Positions 40,295-52,790 of a stretch of 64,000 nucleotides of DNA are shown one piece after another. Source of the DNA: Xiheibacterium sp038325765. GTDB taxonomy: Bacteria > Myxococcota_A > Polyangia > Nannocystales > Nannocystaceae. Position 1 is the first letter of the stretch; each line of letters opens with the position of its first letter. Under the pieces are notes generated by a model that made no database searches, had not been told where the DNA came from, and saw nothing but the letters and a program-made list of their open reading frames with translations. The DNA lies in assembly GCA_038325765.1 (NCBI GenBank), contig JBBQJI010000027.1:33062-97061 (forward strand), in the 5' to 3' direction. The translations under genes were made by a program, and so were the position numbers.

Positions 40295-40827
40295 GTTCGC
40301 TCCATGGTCGTGGCGCGGGCGGAGTCGGCGTGGGTGGCCACGAGGTGGCGCAGCGCGAGGAGGTAGGAGTCGGGACCGAGTCCCATGATGACCCCGCGGC
40401 ACGCCGCCGCCGTGCGCGAGGTGTGCCTGAAGTCCTCGCGCGCGTACAGGTTGGTCAGGTGCACCTCGACCACGGGCGCGTCGAGGGCCGCGAGGGCGTC
40501 GGTGATCGCCACGCTGGTGTGGGTGTAGCCGCCCGGGTTGACGATGACGCCGAGCAGGTCCGCGCGGGTGCGCGCGGCGTGCAGCAGCTCGATGAACGCG
40601 CCCTCGCCGTTGGTCTGGTGGACCTCGACGTCGACGCCCAGCGCGTCGGCGAGCGCGGTGATGCGCCCGTCGAGCTGCGCCAAGGTGGTGGTGCCGTACA
40701 CCTCGGGCTCACGGACGCCGAGCAGATCGAGGTTGGGACCGTGGATCACCACCACGGCCCCGCGCCCAGCAGCGCCTGCGGTCGAGCTCGTGGCCTGGGG
40801 CATCGCGGGGCGTATTGTGAAGCGCAT
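40291..40827 (-). CDS. aroQ: 3-dehydroquinate dehydratase, type II (AroQ)
   Basis: AroQ dehydrates 3-dehydroquinate to 3-dehydroshikimate, step three of the shikimate pathway. The 178-residue dodecameric-type enzyme has the motifs IHGPNLDLLGVREPEVYGTTTL (with catalytic Tyr), NPGGYTHTSVAITDAL and EVHLTNLYAREDFRHTS. The first 20 or so residues precede the usual start and are Thr/Ala-rich; a second Met eight residues in (MPQAT) may be the true start. It overlaps accB by ATGA. Partner steps aroB and aroK occur 2-3 kb away, on the same strand. Confidence 0.93.
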   Translation of the reverse strand: MRFTIRPAMPQATSSTAGAAGRGAVVVIHGPNLDLLGVREPEVYGTTTLAQLDGRITALADALGVDVEVHQTNGEGAFIELLHAARTRADLLGVIVNPGGYTHTSVAITDALAALDAPVVEVHLTNLYAREDFRHTSRTAAACRGVIMGLGPDSYLLALRHLVATHADSARATTMERT

Positions 40828-40859
40828 CGCGAACGAGCGCTAGGGGGTATCGGGACCCC

Positions 40860-40947
40860 GACTCGGGTGGGACTCGGGTGGGACTCGGGTGGGACTCGGG
40901 TGGGACTCGGGTGGGATTCGGGTGGGAGCCGGGTGGGAGCCGGGTTG
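40860..40947. repeat. 11-bp tandem repeat array, GACTCGGGTGG x 8
   Basis: Eight 11-bp units stand between aroQ (start 40827) and the roadblock gene (stop 41002). The first five are identical; the last three have one or more changes (GATTCGGGTGG, GAGCCGGGTGG, GAGCCGGGTTG). The period is near one helical turn and not a multiple of three, so it is not coding. Confidence 0.9.
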
Positions 40948-41001
40948 GCGCACAGCCGCCTCGGATGGGCGCAGATCTGCTGCGAATTGGCCGCGGACCG
41001 C

Positions 41002-41364
41002 TCAGAGGTCGGCGAGCAGCTCGGCCGCGGAGCTGCGCAGCAAGAAGCGGCCCTTGCCGAGGAAGGACGGGTCGGTGAGCAGCACCCCGACGAAGTAGTC
41101 CTCGGAGAGCGCACGACACACGAACGACTGCCGTTCGCCCCGCACCGTCACGTCTTGCACCTCGCCCATGTCGAGCGACGCAGCCGCGCGACGCAGCTCC
41201 ATGAAGCGGAACGAGAACTCCATCGCCGTCGACTCGAGATCGACCACACCCTCGGCCCCGGGTGCGAGGTGCTGCATCACGGCGATGCCGTCGAAGCCCA
41301 TGAGGATTGCACCCGCAGCACCGGGGGTGCACTCCACGATCTTCTTGAGTTGTTCGCCGAGCAT
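41002..41364 (-). CDS. Roadblock/LC7-domain protein
   Basis: The 120-residue protein has the roadblock/LC7 fold (LKKIVECTPGAAGAILMGFDGIAVMQHL; VQDVTVRGERQSFVCRALSEDYFVGVLL; FLGKGRFLLRSSAAELLADL), which in bacteria acts as a GTPase activator or scaffold, as MglB does with MglA. No Ras-like GTPase gene is adjacent. ATG 41364 is favoured over the TTG at 41406, which is itself part of a TTGACC promoter-like box. A TACCCG box lies 8 bp before the ATG. Confidence 0.75.
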   Translation of the reverse strand: MLGEQLKKIVECTPGAAGAILMGFDGIAVMQHLAPGAEGVVDLESTAMEFSFRFMELRRAAASLDMGEVQDVTVRGERQSFVCRALSEDYFVGVLLTDPSFLGKGRFLLRSSAAELLADL

Positions 41365-41439
41365 GAACGCCGCGGGTAGTTCACCGCAATCTGGCGGCGC
41401 GGTCAAGCGAGCGGGCGTGGGCGTGGGATTGCCCGGTGG

Positions 41440-42168
41440 TCACTCGGGGGCTTCGCAGGCGGCGGGGAAGACCGGCAGGTCCTGGGCGTTGCCGCAGATG
41501 CCCCCGGCGACCGACGTGTAGTCGGGCGGACACTCGCCCTCGTCGCAGCCGGAGCAGTCGATCAGGCATCCCAGGCAGACCTGGATCGGGAACCGGAATT
41601 CCCGGGCCTCGATGCCACCGACCTCGCCGCGGGTGTTGCCCGAGCGGGAGGCGTGGAACACGATGGTGGCCTCGAGGGTGATCCGCGTGTCTTCATCGAA
41701 ACCGCGGCTGTTCATCTCGTCTCTCAGCGCCACGGCAGCGCTCCCGCTGATGACCTCGACGAGCACGCCTTGGGTCTCGCCGGGCAGGATGGAGACCGTC
41801 GCCAGAGGCACGTTGAAGCTGACGAGGTTCTCGTCGCTGGCGCGGAGCGCATCGATGAACTCGGGCGCGTTCGTCGAGGACAGATCGACGTCCGCGTCGA
41901 GGAGCTGCACCTCGTTGGTCTCGATGCCGGCGTTGTTGGGGCCCCGCACCGAGGTGTTGTTCAGCAGCAGCGCCGGCATGAGGTACCGCGTGTCGAACGC
42001 GACATCGAGCACCCCGAACGGCAGGCCGACGTCGCCTCCGCCGGCGCCGACCGTGCACCCATCGCCCCAGGCAGGCGCGTTGATCACGATCAGCGACTCC
42101 TGGTTCTCCGCGCAGGCCGAGGCGAGCAGGGCGAGCGATGCGGCCACGAACGCGTTGAATCTCGTCAT
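41440..42168 (-). CDS. Lipoprotein of unknown function with C-terminal Cys cluster
   Basis: The 242-residue protein has a signal peptide ending in SACAEN (lipobox, acylated Cys). A GGAGAG ribosome site precedes the ATG. The mature part is beta-rich (VLVEVISGSAAVALR, ITLEATIVFHAS) and ends with a Cys cluster (CLGCLIDCSGCDEGECPPD, then CGNA and CEAPE), suggesting disulfides or metal binding. I do not recognise a family. It lies 120 bp after aroB and is separate from it. Confidence 0.7.
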   Translation of the reverse strand: MTRFNAFVAASLALLASACAENQESLIVINAPAWGDGCTVGAGGGDVGLPFGVLDVAFDTRYLMPALLLNNTSVRGPNNAGIETNEVQLLDADVDLSSTNAPEFIDALRASDENLVSFNVPLATVSILPGETQGVLVEVISGSAAVALRDEMNSRGFDEDTRITLEATIVFHASRSGNTRGEVGGIEAREFRFPIQVCLGCLIDCSGCDEGECPPDYTSVAGGICGNAQDLPVFPAACEAPE

Positions 42169-42288
42169 CGTCTCTCCGAGCTGCCATCCCCGTCGCCAGC
42201 GACGGGACACGGCAAAAACCAGGCTAGCACCGGCGGCGCGGCGGCAGCAAGAATGCGACGGCCCTGCCGCGGTCACCAAGGCGCCCCT

Positions 42289-43398
42289 TCATCTCGGCGC
42301 GATCGCCTCGAGGACGGCGTCGGCGCCGAGCCGCACCGTCTGCGGCACGGCGACATCGGCCAGTGCGATGTAGGTGATCATGTCGCCGGCGCGCTTCTTG
42401 TCGTGACCCAGAGCCGCGCGCACGCGGGCGAGCTGGGGCTCGGCCAACCACGGGTCGAGCTCCGTGGGCAACCCGATCGTGCGCAGCAACGCGCCGAGTT
42501 CATCCGCGAGCCTGGCCGGAGCGAGCCCGCGTCGCACCGACAGCCGCGCCGCGGCGACGAGCCCCAGCGCCACCGCATCCCCGTGTCCCACCGTGTACGC
42601 CGACGCCGCCTCGATGGCGTGCCCCACGGTGTGCCCGAGGTTGAGCAGCACGCGGCCCGACGGCGAGCGCTCGAACGGGTCCGCGGCCACGCACGCGGCC
42701 TTGAGCGCGATCGAGCTCGCGACCAGCTCCGCGAGCTCGGCCGGCGCAGCGCTGGCCCAACGCGGCGCGCACCGGGCGATGGCGTCGAGGTGCTCGCGCG
42801 AGAACAGCAGCGCGTGCTTCACCATCTCGGCGGCGCCCGCGATTCGCCCTTCCGCAGGCAGCGTCGCCAACCACGTCGGATCCACCAGCACCGCCGCCGG
42901 GAAGTGGAACGCCCCCAGCAGATTCTTCGCGCCGTCGTGATCGATCGCGACCTTGCCCCCGACCGAGGCGTCGACCTGGGCGAGCAGCGACGTCGGACAC
43001 TGCACGATCGGGATGCCACGCATGTACAGGTGGGCGGCGAGCCCGGCGAGATCACCGACCACGCCGCCGCCCAGGGCGACCGCCGCATCGCTGCGCGCGA
43101 GCCCGGCCGCAGCCCAGGCCTGCAGGCACGCGAGGAGCACCGCCGGCGACTTGCTCGCCTCGCCGGGCGCGATGGTGTGCACCACGGTCTCGAGGCCCGC
43201 GTCGTCCAGTCGCTGCACGACACCACTGCCGTGCAACGCGAAGACGTTGGTGTCGGACACGACCGCGACCCGCTGCAGCGCCGGCGCGGCGCGGCGCAGG
43301 TGCGTGACGATCTCTTCGGCGACGCCGAGCCCCACGCGCACCACATAGCCCTGCGATGCGGTGGGCACCGGCACCTGGATCGAGACGAGCGCCGTCAT
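42289..43398 (-). CDS. aroB: 3-dehydroquinate synthase (AroB)
   Basis: AroB converts DAHP into 3-dehydroquinate using NAD and a divalent metal. The 369-residue enzyme has the NAD-binding loop ALGGGVVGDLAGLAAHLYMRG, PTSLLAQVDASVGGKVAID, and the metal-site helix LNLGHTVGHAIE, with the further ligand region GHGDAVALGL. ATG 43398 overlaps the aroK stop (ATGA). The order pilQ-aroK-aroB is the same as in Pseudomonas, where it follows pilMNOP. Confidence 0.95.
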   Translation of the reverse strand: MTALVSIQVPVPTASQGYVVRVGLGVAEEIVTHLRRAAPALQRVAVVSDTNVFALHGSGVVQRLDDAGLETVVHTIAPGEASKSPAVLLACLQAWAAAGLARSDAAVALGGGVVGDLAGLAAHLYMRGIPIVQCPTSLLAQVDASVGGKVAIDHDGAKNLLGAFHFPAAVLVDPTWLATLPAEGRIAGAAEMVKHALLFSREHLDAIARCAPRWASAAPAELAELVASSIALKAACVAADPFERSPSGRVLLNLGHTVGHAIEAASAYTVGHGDAVALGLVAAARLSVRRGLAPARLADELGALLRTIGLPTELDPWLAEPQLARVRAALGHDKKRAGDMITYIALADVAVPQTVRLGADAVLEAIAPR

Positions 43399-43935
43399 GG
43401 CGGCCCCACGGCGGCGAGCTGCCGCAGGATCGACTCGACCACGGCCTCGGGTTCGGCGTCACCGGACACGACGACGGCGCCCTCGCGGTAGGCCGACTCG
43501 CGCTCGGCCCACAGCCGCAGCAGCGTGGCGTCGCGGTCGGCCCCGGCGAGCAGCGGGCGGCCTCCGTCGTCGTGCTCGGTCCTCGCGGCGAGGACATGCA
43601 GCGGCACCTCGAGCAGCACCACGGTGCCGACTCGGCGCATCGCCGCGCGGTTTGCCGGATCCATCACGGTACCCCCACCGGTGGCCACCACCGCGCGCCC
43701 GCCCGCGAAGCCCGGCTCGTCGACGAGCGAGCGCAGCGCGATGCGCTCCGCAGTACGGAACGCCGGCTCCCCCGCGGCCAGCAGCGCGGGGATCGACCGG
43801 CCGGTCATCCGCGCGATGCGGACGTCGAGGTCGCAGAAGCTCGCGCCGGTGTGGGCGGCCAGGCGGCGGCCGACCGTGGTCTTGCCGCTCGCCATCATGC
43901 CGACCAGGAACACCGGCCCACCCACGTCGGCCGCC

Positions 43936-43943
<8 letters not shown>
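43395..43943 (-). CDS. aroK: Shikimate kinase (AroK)
   Basis: AroK phosphorylates the 3-hydroxyl of shikimate. The 182-residue P-loop kinase shows Walker A GMMASGKTTVGRRLA, the shikimate-binding DLDVRIARMTGRSI and GGGTVMD motifs, and the LID Arg in DDGGRPLL. Its ATG lies inside the last codons of pilQ (8-bp overlap), so it is translated with it, and it overlaps aroB downstream. Confidence 0.93.
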
Positions 43944-48927
<4,984 letters not shown>

Positions 48928-48945
48928 CGGAGGATCACTCCCAAC

Positions 48946-49542
48946 TCATTCGTTTCGCAAATAAATGGCGCGTCGTTCCCCGCGCTGCAGATTGAGACTG
49001 CTGGCCAGATCATCATCCACGACCTCGATTTCCACATAGTCGCGATTGACGGCGGCAAGCAAGACTTCGGCGCTGGAGAAGTACTTGCCCTGCTCCACCG
49101 CGCCGCTGTGGCCATCGGACGCGACGAACAGCGCCCGCGGCCGCATGCCCGGACCCGCGTTCACGATGGCGATGAGCTTGAGGTCCTCGAAGGCGTACTG
49201 GCCCATCTCGACCTTGCGGTCGGCACGCTGACGGGTGGGCTCGGGCACGACCACGTCGCTGACCACAGCGTTGAGGAAGGGGTCGCGACGGCGCCCGAAC
49301 GACTTGGAATCGAGGGCGACCGGCGGCCGCGCGGGCAGCTGCGAGGGCAGCAGATCCGCGTCGGCCTCGCCCTCAGGCTCTGTGGCCGCGGACTTGGGCT
49401 TGGCAGGGGCGGCGGCCTTGTCTGCGCCCGCCGCGTCGGCCGGAACCCCGCGCTTGGCGTTCACCTTTGCCCCGCCATCGTCGACGCAACCAGGCGCCAA
49501 GGCGGCGAGCAGCAGGAGCGATGCGATCGTCGTGGTCTTCAC
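48946..49542 (-). CDS. pilP: PilP, type IV pilus alignment lipoprotein
   Basis: PilP links the PilMNO inner-membrane complex to PilQ. The 198-residue protein has a signal peptide ending LAPGC, a Lys/Pro/Ala-rich linker (about 25-90) and the PilP homology domain (RRRDPFLNAVV; YAFEDLKLIAIVNAG; ALFVASDGHSGAVEQGKYFSSAEVLL), which binds the PilQ N0/AMIN region. Its ATG overlaps the pilO stop (ATGA) and it lies 18 bp before pilQ. Confidence 0.9.
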   Translation of the reverse strand: MKTTTIASLLLLAALAPGCVDDGGAKVNAKRGVPADAAGADKAAAPAKPKSAATEPEGEADADLLPSQLPARPPVALDSKSFGRRRDPFLNAVVSDVVVPEPTRQRADRKVEMGQYAFEDLKLIAIVNAGPGMRPRALFVASDGHSGAVEQGKYFSSAEVLLAAVNRDYVEIEVVDDDLASSLNLQRGERRAIYLRNE

Positions 49543-50180
49543 TTCCTGCGCCTACCCTTCTTCGCCGCGGGCCCCGCAGCGGCGGCCTCGCGCTCGGTGT
49601 CGGTGAGAAAGCGATAGGTCGCCGCCTCGAACTCCACCCTGAGCCCAGGGTGCTCGTCGGGCTTCTCGCCGTCGCGCGCGGCCGAGGCCACGACCGTGAG
49701 CCCGAGCCGATCGACGCTGACGATCCGCTTGAGTTCGGACACGCGGCGGAAGAACTCGCCGACCTGCGTCCACGTCCCCGAGGCCTTCACGCGGATGGGC
49801 ATGCGCGCGTAGAAGTCCTCGAACTCCTCGGGCTCGTTGTTCCAGCTCTCGACCGTCATGCCGACCAGGCGCGATTGCTGCTGGAAGGTCTGCATGAGGT
49901 TGTCGACCGTGGACGCGGTCAGCGGCAGCACCTCGCGCTGGGCCTCGAGCGCCTTCTCGGCCTCCTCGACCTTGCGCTTCTCGGCGTCGAAGTTGTCGCG
50001 CTTGGTGCGGACGGTCTCGAGTTCTTTCTCGGCCGTGACCAGCGCCGTGTCGGCGGCCTCGCGGCTGGTGACCTCGTCGAGATAGAAGAAGTAGTACCAG
50101 CCGCCGACGATCACGGCGCAGATGAAGACGAAGAGCAGCAGTCGCTGCCAGATCGGGAGTCGTGCGAGTCCGTCGAACAC
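49539..50180 (-). CDS. pilO: PilO, type IV pilus inner-membrane protein
   Basis: PilO pairs with PilN in the periplasm. The 213-residue protein has a short N-terminus, one membrane helix (RLLLFVFICAVIVGGWYYFFYL), a coiled coil (about 45-95) and a ferredoxin-like C-terminal domain (YARMPIRVKASGTWTQVGEFFRRVSELKRIVSVDRLGL). The tail is Lys/Arg-rich (AKKGRRRK). It lies 10 bp after pilN. Confidence 0.92.
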   Translation of the reverse strand: MFDGLARLPIWQRLLLFVFICAVIVGGWYYFFYLDEVTSREAADTALVTAEKELETVRTKRDNFDAEKRKVEEAEKALEAQREVLPLTASTVDNLMQTFQQQSRLVGMTVESWNNEPEEFEDFYARMPIRVKASGTWTQVGEFFRRVSELKRIVSVDRLGLTVVASAARDGEKPDEHPGLRVEFEAATYRFLTDTEREAAAAGPAAKKGRRRK

Positions 50181-50190
50181 GTCGTTCTCC

Positions 50191-50913
50191 TCAGTTCCAG
50201 CGTCGGACCGCGACGTCGAGCTTCCACGTCAGGGTGCGTTGGGCGGCCGCGCCGCCGCGGTTGGAGGTGGTGGTGGCACGCTCGTAGTTGGGGTGGGTGA
50301 TCTCGCCGAACCACACGCTGGCGCGCAGGCGCCGGGTTAACTCTGCGAGGTCGGCGGCGTCTCTGGCCGAGCCCTCGATCGTCAGGCGGCCCTCGTTCTC
50401 GACGACGCTGGACAGCCACAGGCCCGAGGGATCCCAGCGCTCGTTGATCTCGCTCTGCGGGTCGTCGGCCTTGTTCTTCTTGTACTTCTCTTCGTCGATC
50501 GTCACGCCGCCGCCTTGCTGGGCGTCGGTGAGCATCATCGCCAGCTCGTACATCACGAACACCGGGGTGCGCTGCTTGGCCTCGAGCTTGTGGATCGCGA
50601 CCTCTTGGCGCTGGATCTCCTCCTCGCGCGCCTTGAGGCCGGCCTCGTCGATCACGGCCTTGATGTCGCTGGTTTCCTTGGCGAGGACCGCAGTCTTGCC
50701 GCGCACTGCCAGGGCCGCCTCCTCCTCGATGTCGAGGAGGTACCAGCCGGCGCCGACGAGGGCGCACCAGCCGATGAACATGAGCAAGAACGAGGCTGCG
50801 CCCGCGCCCGCGCCCGCGCTGGCACCCGCGACCCGCTGGCCGCGCGCCGCGGTGGGTGCCGCCGAGGCGGACGCCCGCTTGCGCTTGGTCGGAGCGAGAT
50901 TGATGCGGATCAT
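50191..50913 (-). CDS. pilN: PilN, type IV pilus inner-membrane protein
   Basis: PilN contacts PilM through its N-terminus (MIRINLAPTK, the INLLP-like PilM-binding motif with Ala-Pro) and PilO in the periplasm. The 240-residue protein has a basic Ala-rich segment, one membrane helix (LLMFIGWCALVGAGWYLLDI), a coiled coil (about 75-130) and a folded C-terminal domain (LTIEGSARDAADLAELTRRLRAS). ATG 50913 overlaps the pilM stop (ATGA). Confidence 0.9.
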   Translation of the reverse strand: MIRINLAPTKRKRASASAAPTAARGQRVAGASAGAGAGAASFLLMFIGWCALVGAGWYLLDIEEEAALAVRGKTAVLAKETSDIKAVIDEAGLKAREEEIQRQEVAIHKLEAKQRTPVFVMYELAMMLTDAQQGGGVTIDEEKYKKNKADDPQSEINERWDPSGLWLSSVVENEGRLTIEGSARDAADLAELTRRLRASVWFGEITHPNYERATTTSNRGGAAAQRTLTWKLDVAVRRWN

Positions 50914-51974
50914 TCGGAATCTCCCGCGCGCCGCGCCGCGAGTCCGAACGCGACGGTGGCGACCGGCGCGTTCACGCGGAGGTACTCGACATCGAATCGT
51001 CGCGTGTCGACGACCACCCGCGCAAATGGGTTGATGATCTCGACCGGGATCCGCGAGCGATCCTGGATGGCCTTGGGCAGCTGCGGCACCAGGCACGAGC
51101 CGCCGGCGAGGTAGATGCGCGACAGACGCGCGTCGATCGCGTCGTTCACGTAGAAGTCGAGCGAGCGCTGGAACTCCTCGGCGACCTGCTCGGAGACCTG
51201 CCAGAGGATGCGGTGGACCTCCTGCGGCACGACATCCGCCATGCCACCGGCGGCCGCGAAGGACCCGCCCACCTTGTAGGCCTCGGCGCCGTCGAGGCTC
51301 ACACCCAGTTGGCGCTGGATGGCCTCGGTGTAGGTGTTGCCGCCGGTGCCGAGGTCGCGATTGAACGACGGGCGTCCGTCCGACACGATCGACAGGGTCG
51401 AGTAGGTCGCGCCGACGTTGATGATCGCGATGGTGTCGCCGGGGGCGAACCCGATGCCGAGCTCGACGGAGTTCTGCAGCGCGAGCGCCGCTGCGTCCAC
51501 GATCACGGGCTGGAACCCGGCATCGCGCACCACCTGCTGGTACTGGGCGACGACCTCACGCTTGGCGGCCACCAGCAGCACCTCCATCTGTCCGGTCGGC
51601 GTCTGCTTGACCAGCACCTCGTAGTCGACCACGACGTCATCGCGGGAAAACGGGATGTTCTGCCGGACCTCCCACTCCATCTGCTCGTCGAGGGCGCCGC
51701 CCTCCATCGCCGGGATGGTGAGGCGCTTGATGATCACGCTGTTGCCGGAGACGGCGAGCGCCATCGCCTTGCCCTTGAGGTGGATCCGCCGCGTCAGGTT
51801 CTTGATCGCGTCGACCAGCCCGCTGTGGTTGAGGATCACGCCGTCGACGATGGTCTGCGGCGGAACCGGCTCGATGCCGAAGTTCTGCAACGCGAGCACG
51901 CGCCCCGCAGGCTTGAGCTGCACGAGCTTGATCGCGCTCGAGCCGATGTCCAGACCGATGCACTGCTTGGCCAC
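50910..51974 (-). CDS. pilM: PilM, actin-like cytoplasmic pilus assembly protein
   Basis: PilM is a FtsA-like ATP-binding protein forming a cytoplasmic ring under PilN. The 354-residue protein has the ATPase-fold motifs CIGLDIGSSAIKLVQL (phosphate 1), TIAIINVGATYSTLSIV (phosphate 2), and IYLAGGSCLVPQL (adenosine). Length and start match the family. It is the first pil gene and lies 107 bp after an XRE-type gene. Confidence 0.95.
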   Translation of the reverse strand: MAKQCIGLDIGSSAIKLVQLKPAGRVLALQNFGIEPVPPQTIVDGVILNHSGLVDAIKNLTRRIHLKGKAMALAVSGNSVIIKRLTIPAMEGGALDEQMEWEVRQNIPFSRDDVVVDYEVLVKQTPTGQMEVLLVAAKREVVAQYQQVVRDAGFQPVIVDAAALALQNSVELGIGFAPGDTIAIINVGATYSTLSIVSDGRPSFNRDLGTGGNTYTEAIQRQLGVSLDGAEAYKVGGSFAAAGGMADVVPQEVHRILWQVSEQVAEEFQRSLDFYVNDAIDARLSRIYLAGGSCLVPQLPKAIQDRSRIPVEIINPFARVVVDTRRFDVEYLRVNAPVATVAFGLAARRAGDSE

Positions 51975-52081
51975 GGGCGTCCTTCAGCCTGTCACGGCGC
52001 CGCGCGCCGGGTTGAGGTGGGCTCCGACGGGCCGAACGCGCCGCCCTGCAACGCGGGCACCATGCCCAAGATGTCGGCGGC

Positions 52082-52456
52082 TCAGCCGAGGTCTTCGTCG
52101 GGGAAGACTTCTTTGGCCGCGGAAGGCGCGAGCCCCAGGGCCTCGAGGACCTTCCGCTTCGTGTCCATGCGACACGGACAGCCCGACTCGACACGATCGA
52201 TCGTCAGCGGGCTGACTCCAGCACGCCGGGCCAGCTCGGCCTTGCTCATCATCGCGGCCTGGCGTAGCCGCTTCACGTTGTTCGGATTCGTGCCCTCGTT
52301 CTCGCGCGGCGTCGGCGTCTTGGCGCGGCGCCGCGGGGGGTCCAACACGGCCGGCGGCGGCGCGACGACGTCGCCCGAGGCCAGCGGAGAGTCGTCGGGC
52401 TCGGGCGAGGCGATGGGGGTCGCCGCCTTCGCGCCCTGGGTGGGTTCCGGATCCAT
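52082..52456 (-). CDS. Small XRE-type HTH protein upstream of the pil operon
   Basis: The 124-residue protein has a disordered Pro/Ala/Asp N-terminus (about 1-60) and an HTH domain (about 60-112: VKRLRQAAMMSKAELARRAGVSPLTIDRVESG, then TKRKVLEALGL), of the XRE/Cro fold. No signal peptide or membrane segment occurs. It is on the same strand as and directly upstream of pilM, and a promoter-like pair precedes it by 18 bp, so it may regulate or be co-expressed with the pil genes. The DNA target is unknown. Confidence 0.75.
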   Translation of the reverse strand: MDPEPTQGAKAATPIASPEPDDSPLASGDVVAPPPAVLDPPRRRAKTPTPRENEGTNPNNVKRLRQAAMMSKAELARRAGVSPLTIDRVESGCPCRMDTKRKVLEALGLAPSAAKEVFPDEDLG

Positions 52457-52473
52457 GCGAGTGAAGCCCGTCC

Positions 52474-52502
52474 ATTGTCGGTCCCGATCCGTGATCCGTC
52501 AA
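52474..52502 (-). promoter_or_regulatory. Candidate sigma-70 promoter for the XRE-pil transcript
   Basis: Read leftward, TTGACG (52502-52497), 17 bp, GACAAT (52479-52474). The start would be about 11 bp before the ATG at 52456. The -10 box matches four of six positions. Confidence 0.4.
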
Positions 52503-52677
52503 CGCGTACATCGGCCTTCAGTGATATGTAGTTGAATGACAGTGATAGGCCATTGATAGGTCATTGAAGTGATCCCGCCGCGCGAGGAGCGCTGGCGTGA
52601 GGGCGCGGCCAACAAGCAAGTCCCCGAGATCGTTGAGAAGCGTATCACGCGCATGGCTGGACCTGGACCCTGACGGG

Positions 52678-52693
52678 CGCAACCAGCATTCCA
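52678..52693 (-). promoter_or_regulatory. Candidate sigma-54 promoter (-24/-12) upstream of the XRE-pil genes
   Basis: Read leftward, TGGAATGCTGGTTGCG keeps the GG and GC dinucleotides of the -24/-12 elements at the required spacing (consensus TGGCACG-N4-TTGCA). It lies between the NtrC-like activator gene and the XRE-pil genes, pointing to the latter. Only the GG/GC core matches well, so it is tentative. Confidence 0.3.
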
Positions 52694-52790
52694 CGTGCGG
52701 CGCCAGGACCCAAAAAAGCCTCGCGAACGGGGACAGCGCCGTGGGGTGCATCCTTCTTGATCCGGGGATCTGGACCCGCGCACCACGCGC

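Larger units (their letters stand above)
52457..52790. other. Intergenic region (334 bp) between the XRE gene and the NtrC-like gene
   Basis: It is the least GC-rich stretch in the window: 52500-52575 has direct repeats TGATAGGCCAT / TGATAGGTCAT in tandem (11-bp period, 52543-52564). It holds two candidate promoters for the leftward XRE-pil transcript. Open frames of 77-95 codons on the minus strand lack ribosome sites and are not accepted as genes. Confidence 0.6.

Noticed and set aside
40860..40947. 11-bp repeat array as a CRISPR
   Set aside because: The unit is too short, there are no spacers and no cas genes nearby.
52499..52786. Two short minus-strand open frames (77 and 95 codons) between the XRE and NtrC-like genes
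   Set aside because: No ribosome site, no recognised domain, and they overlap each other and the candidate promoters.
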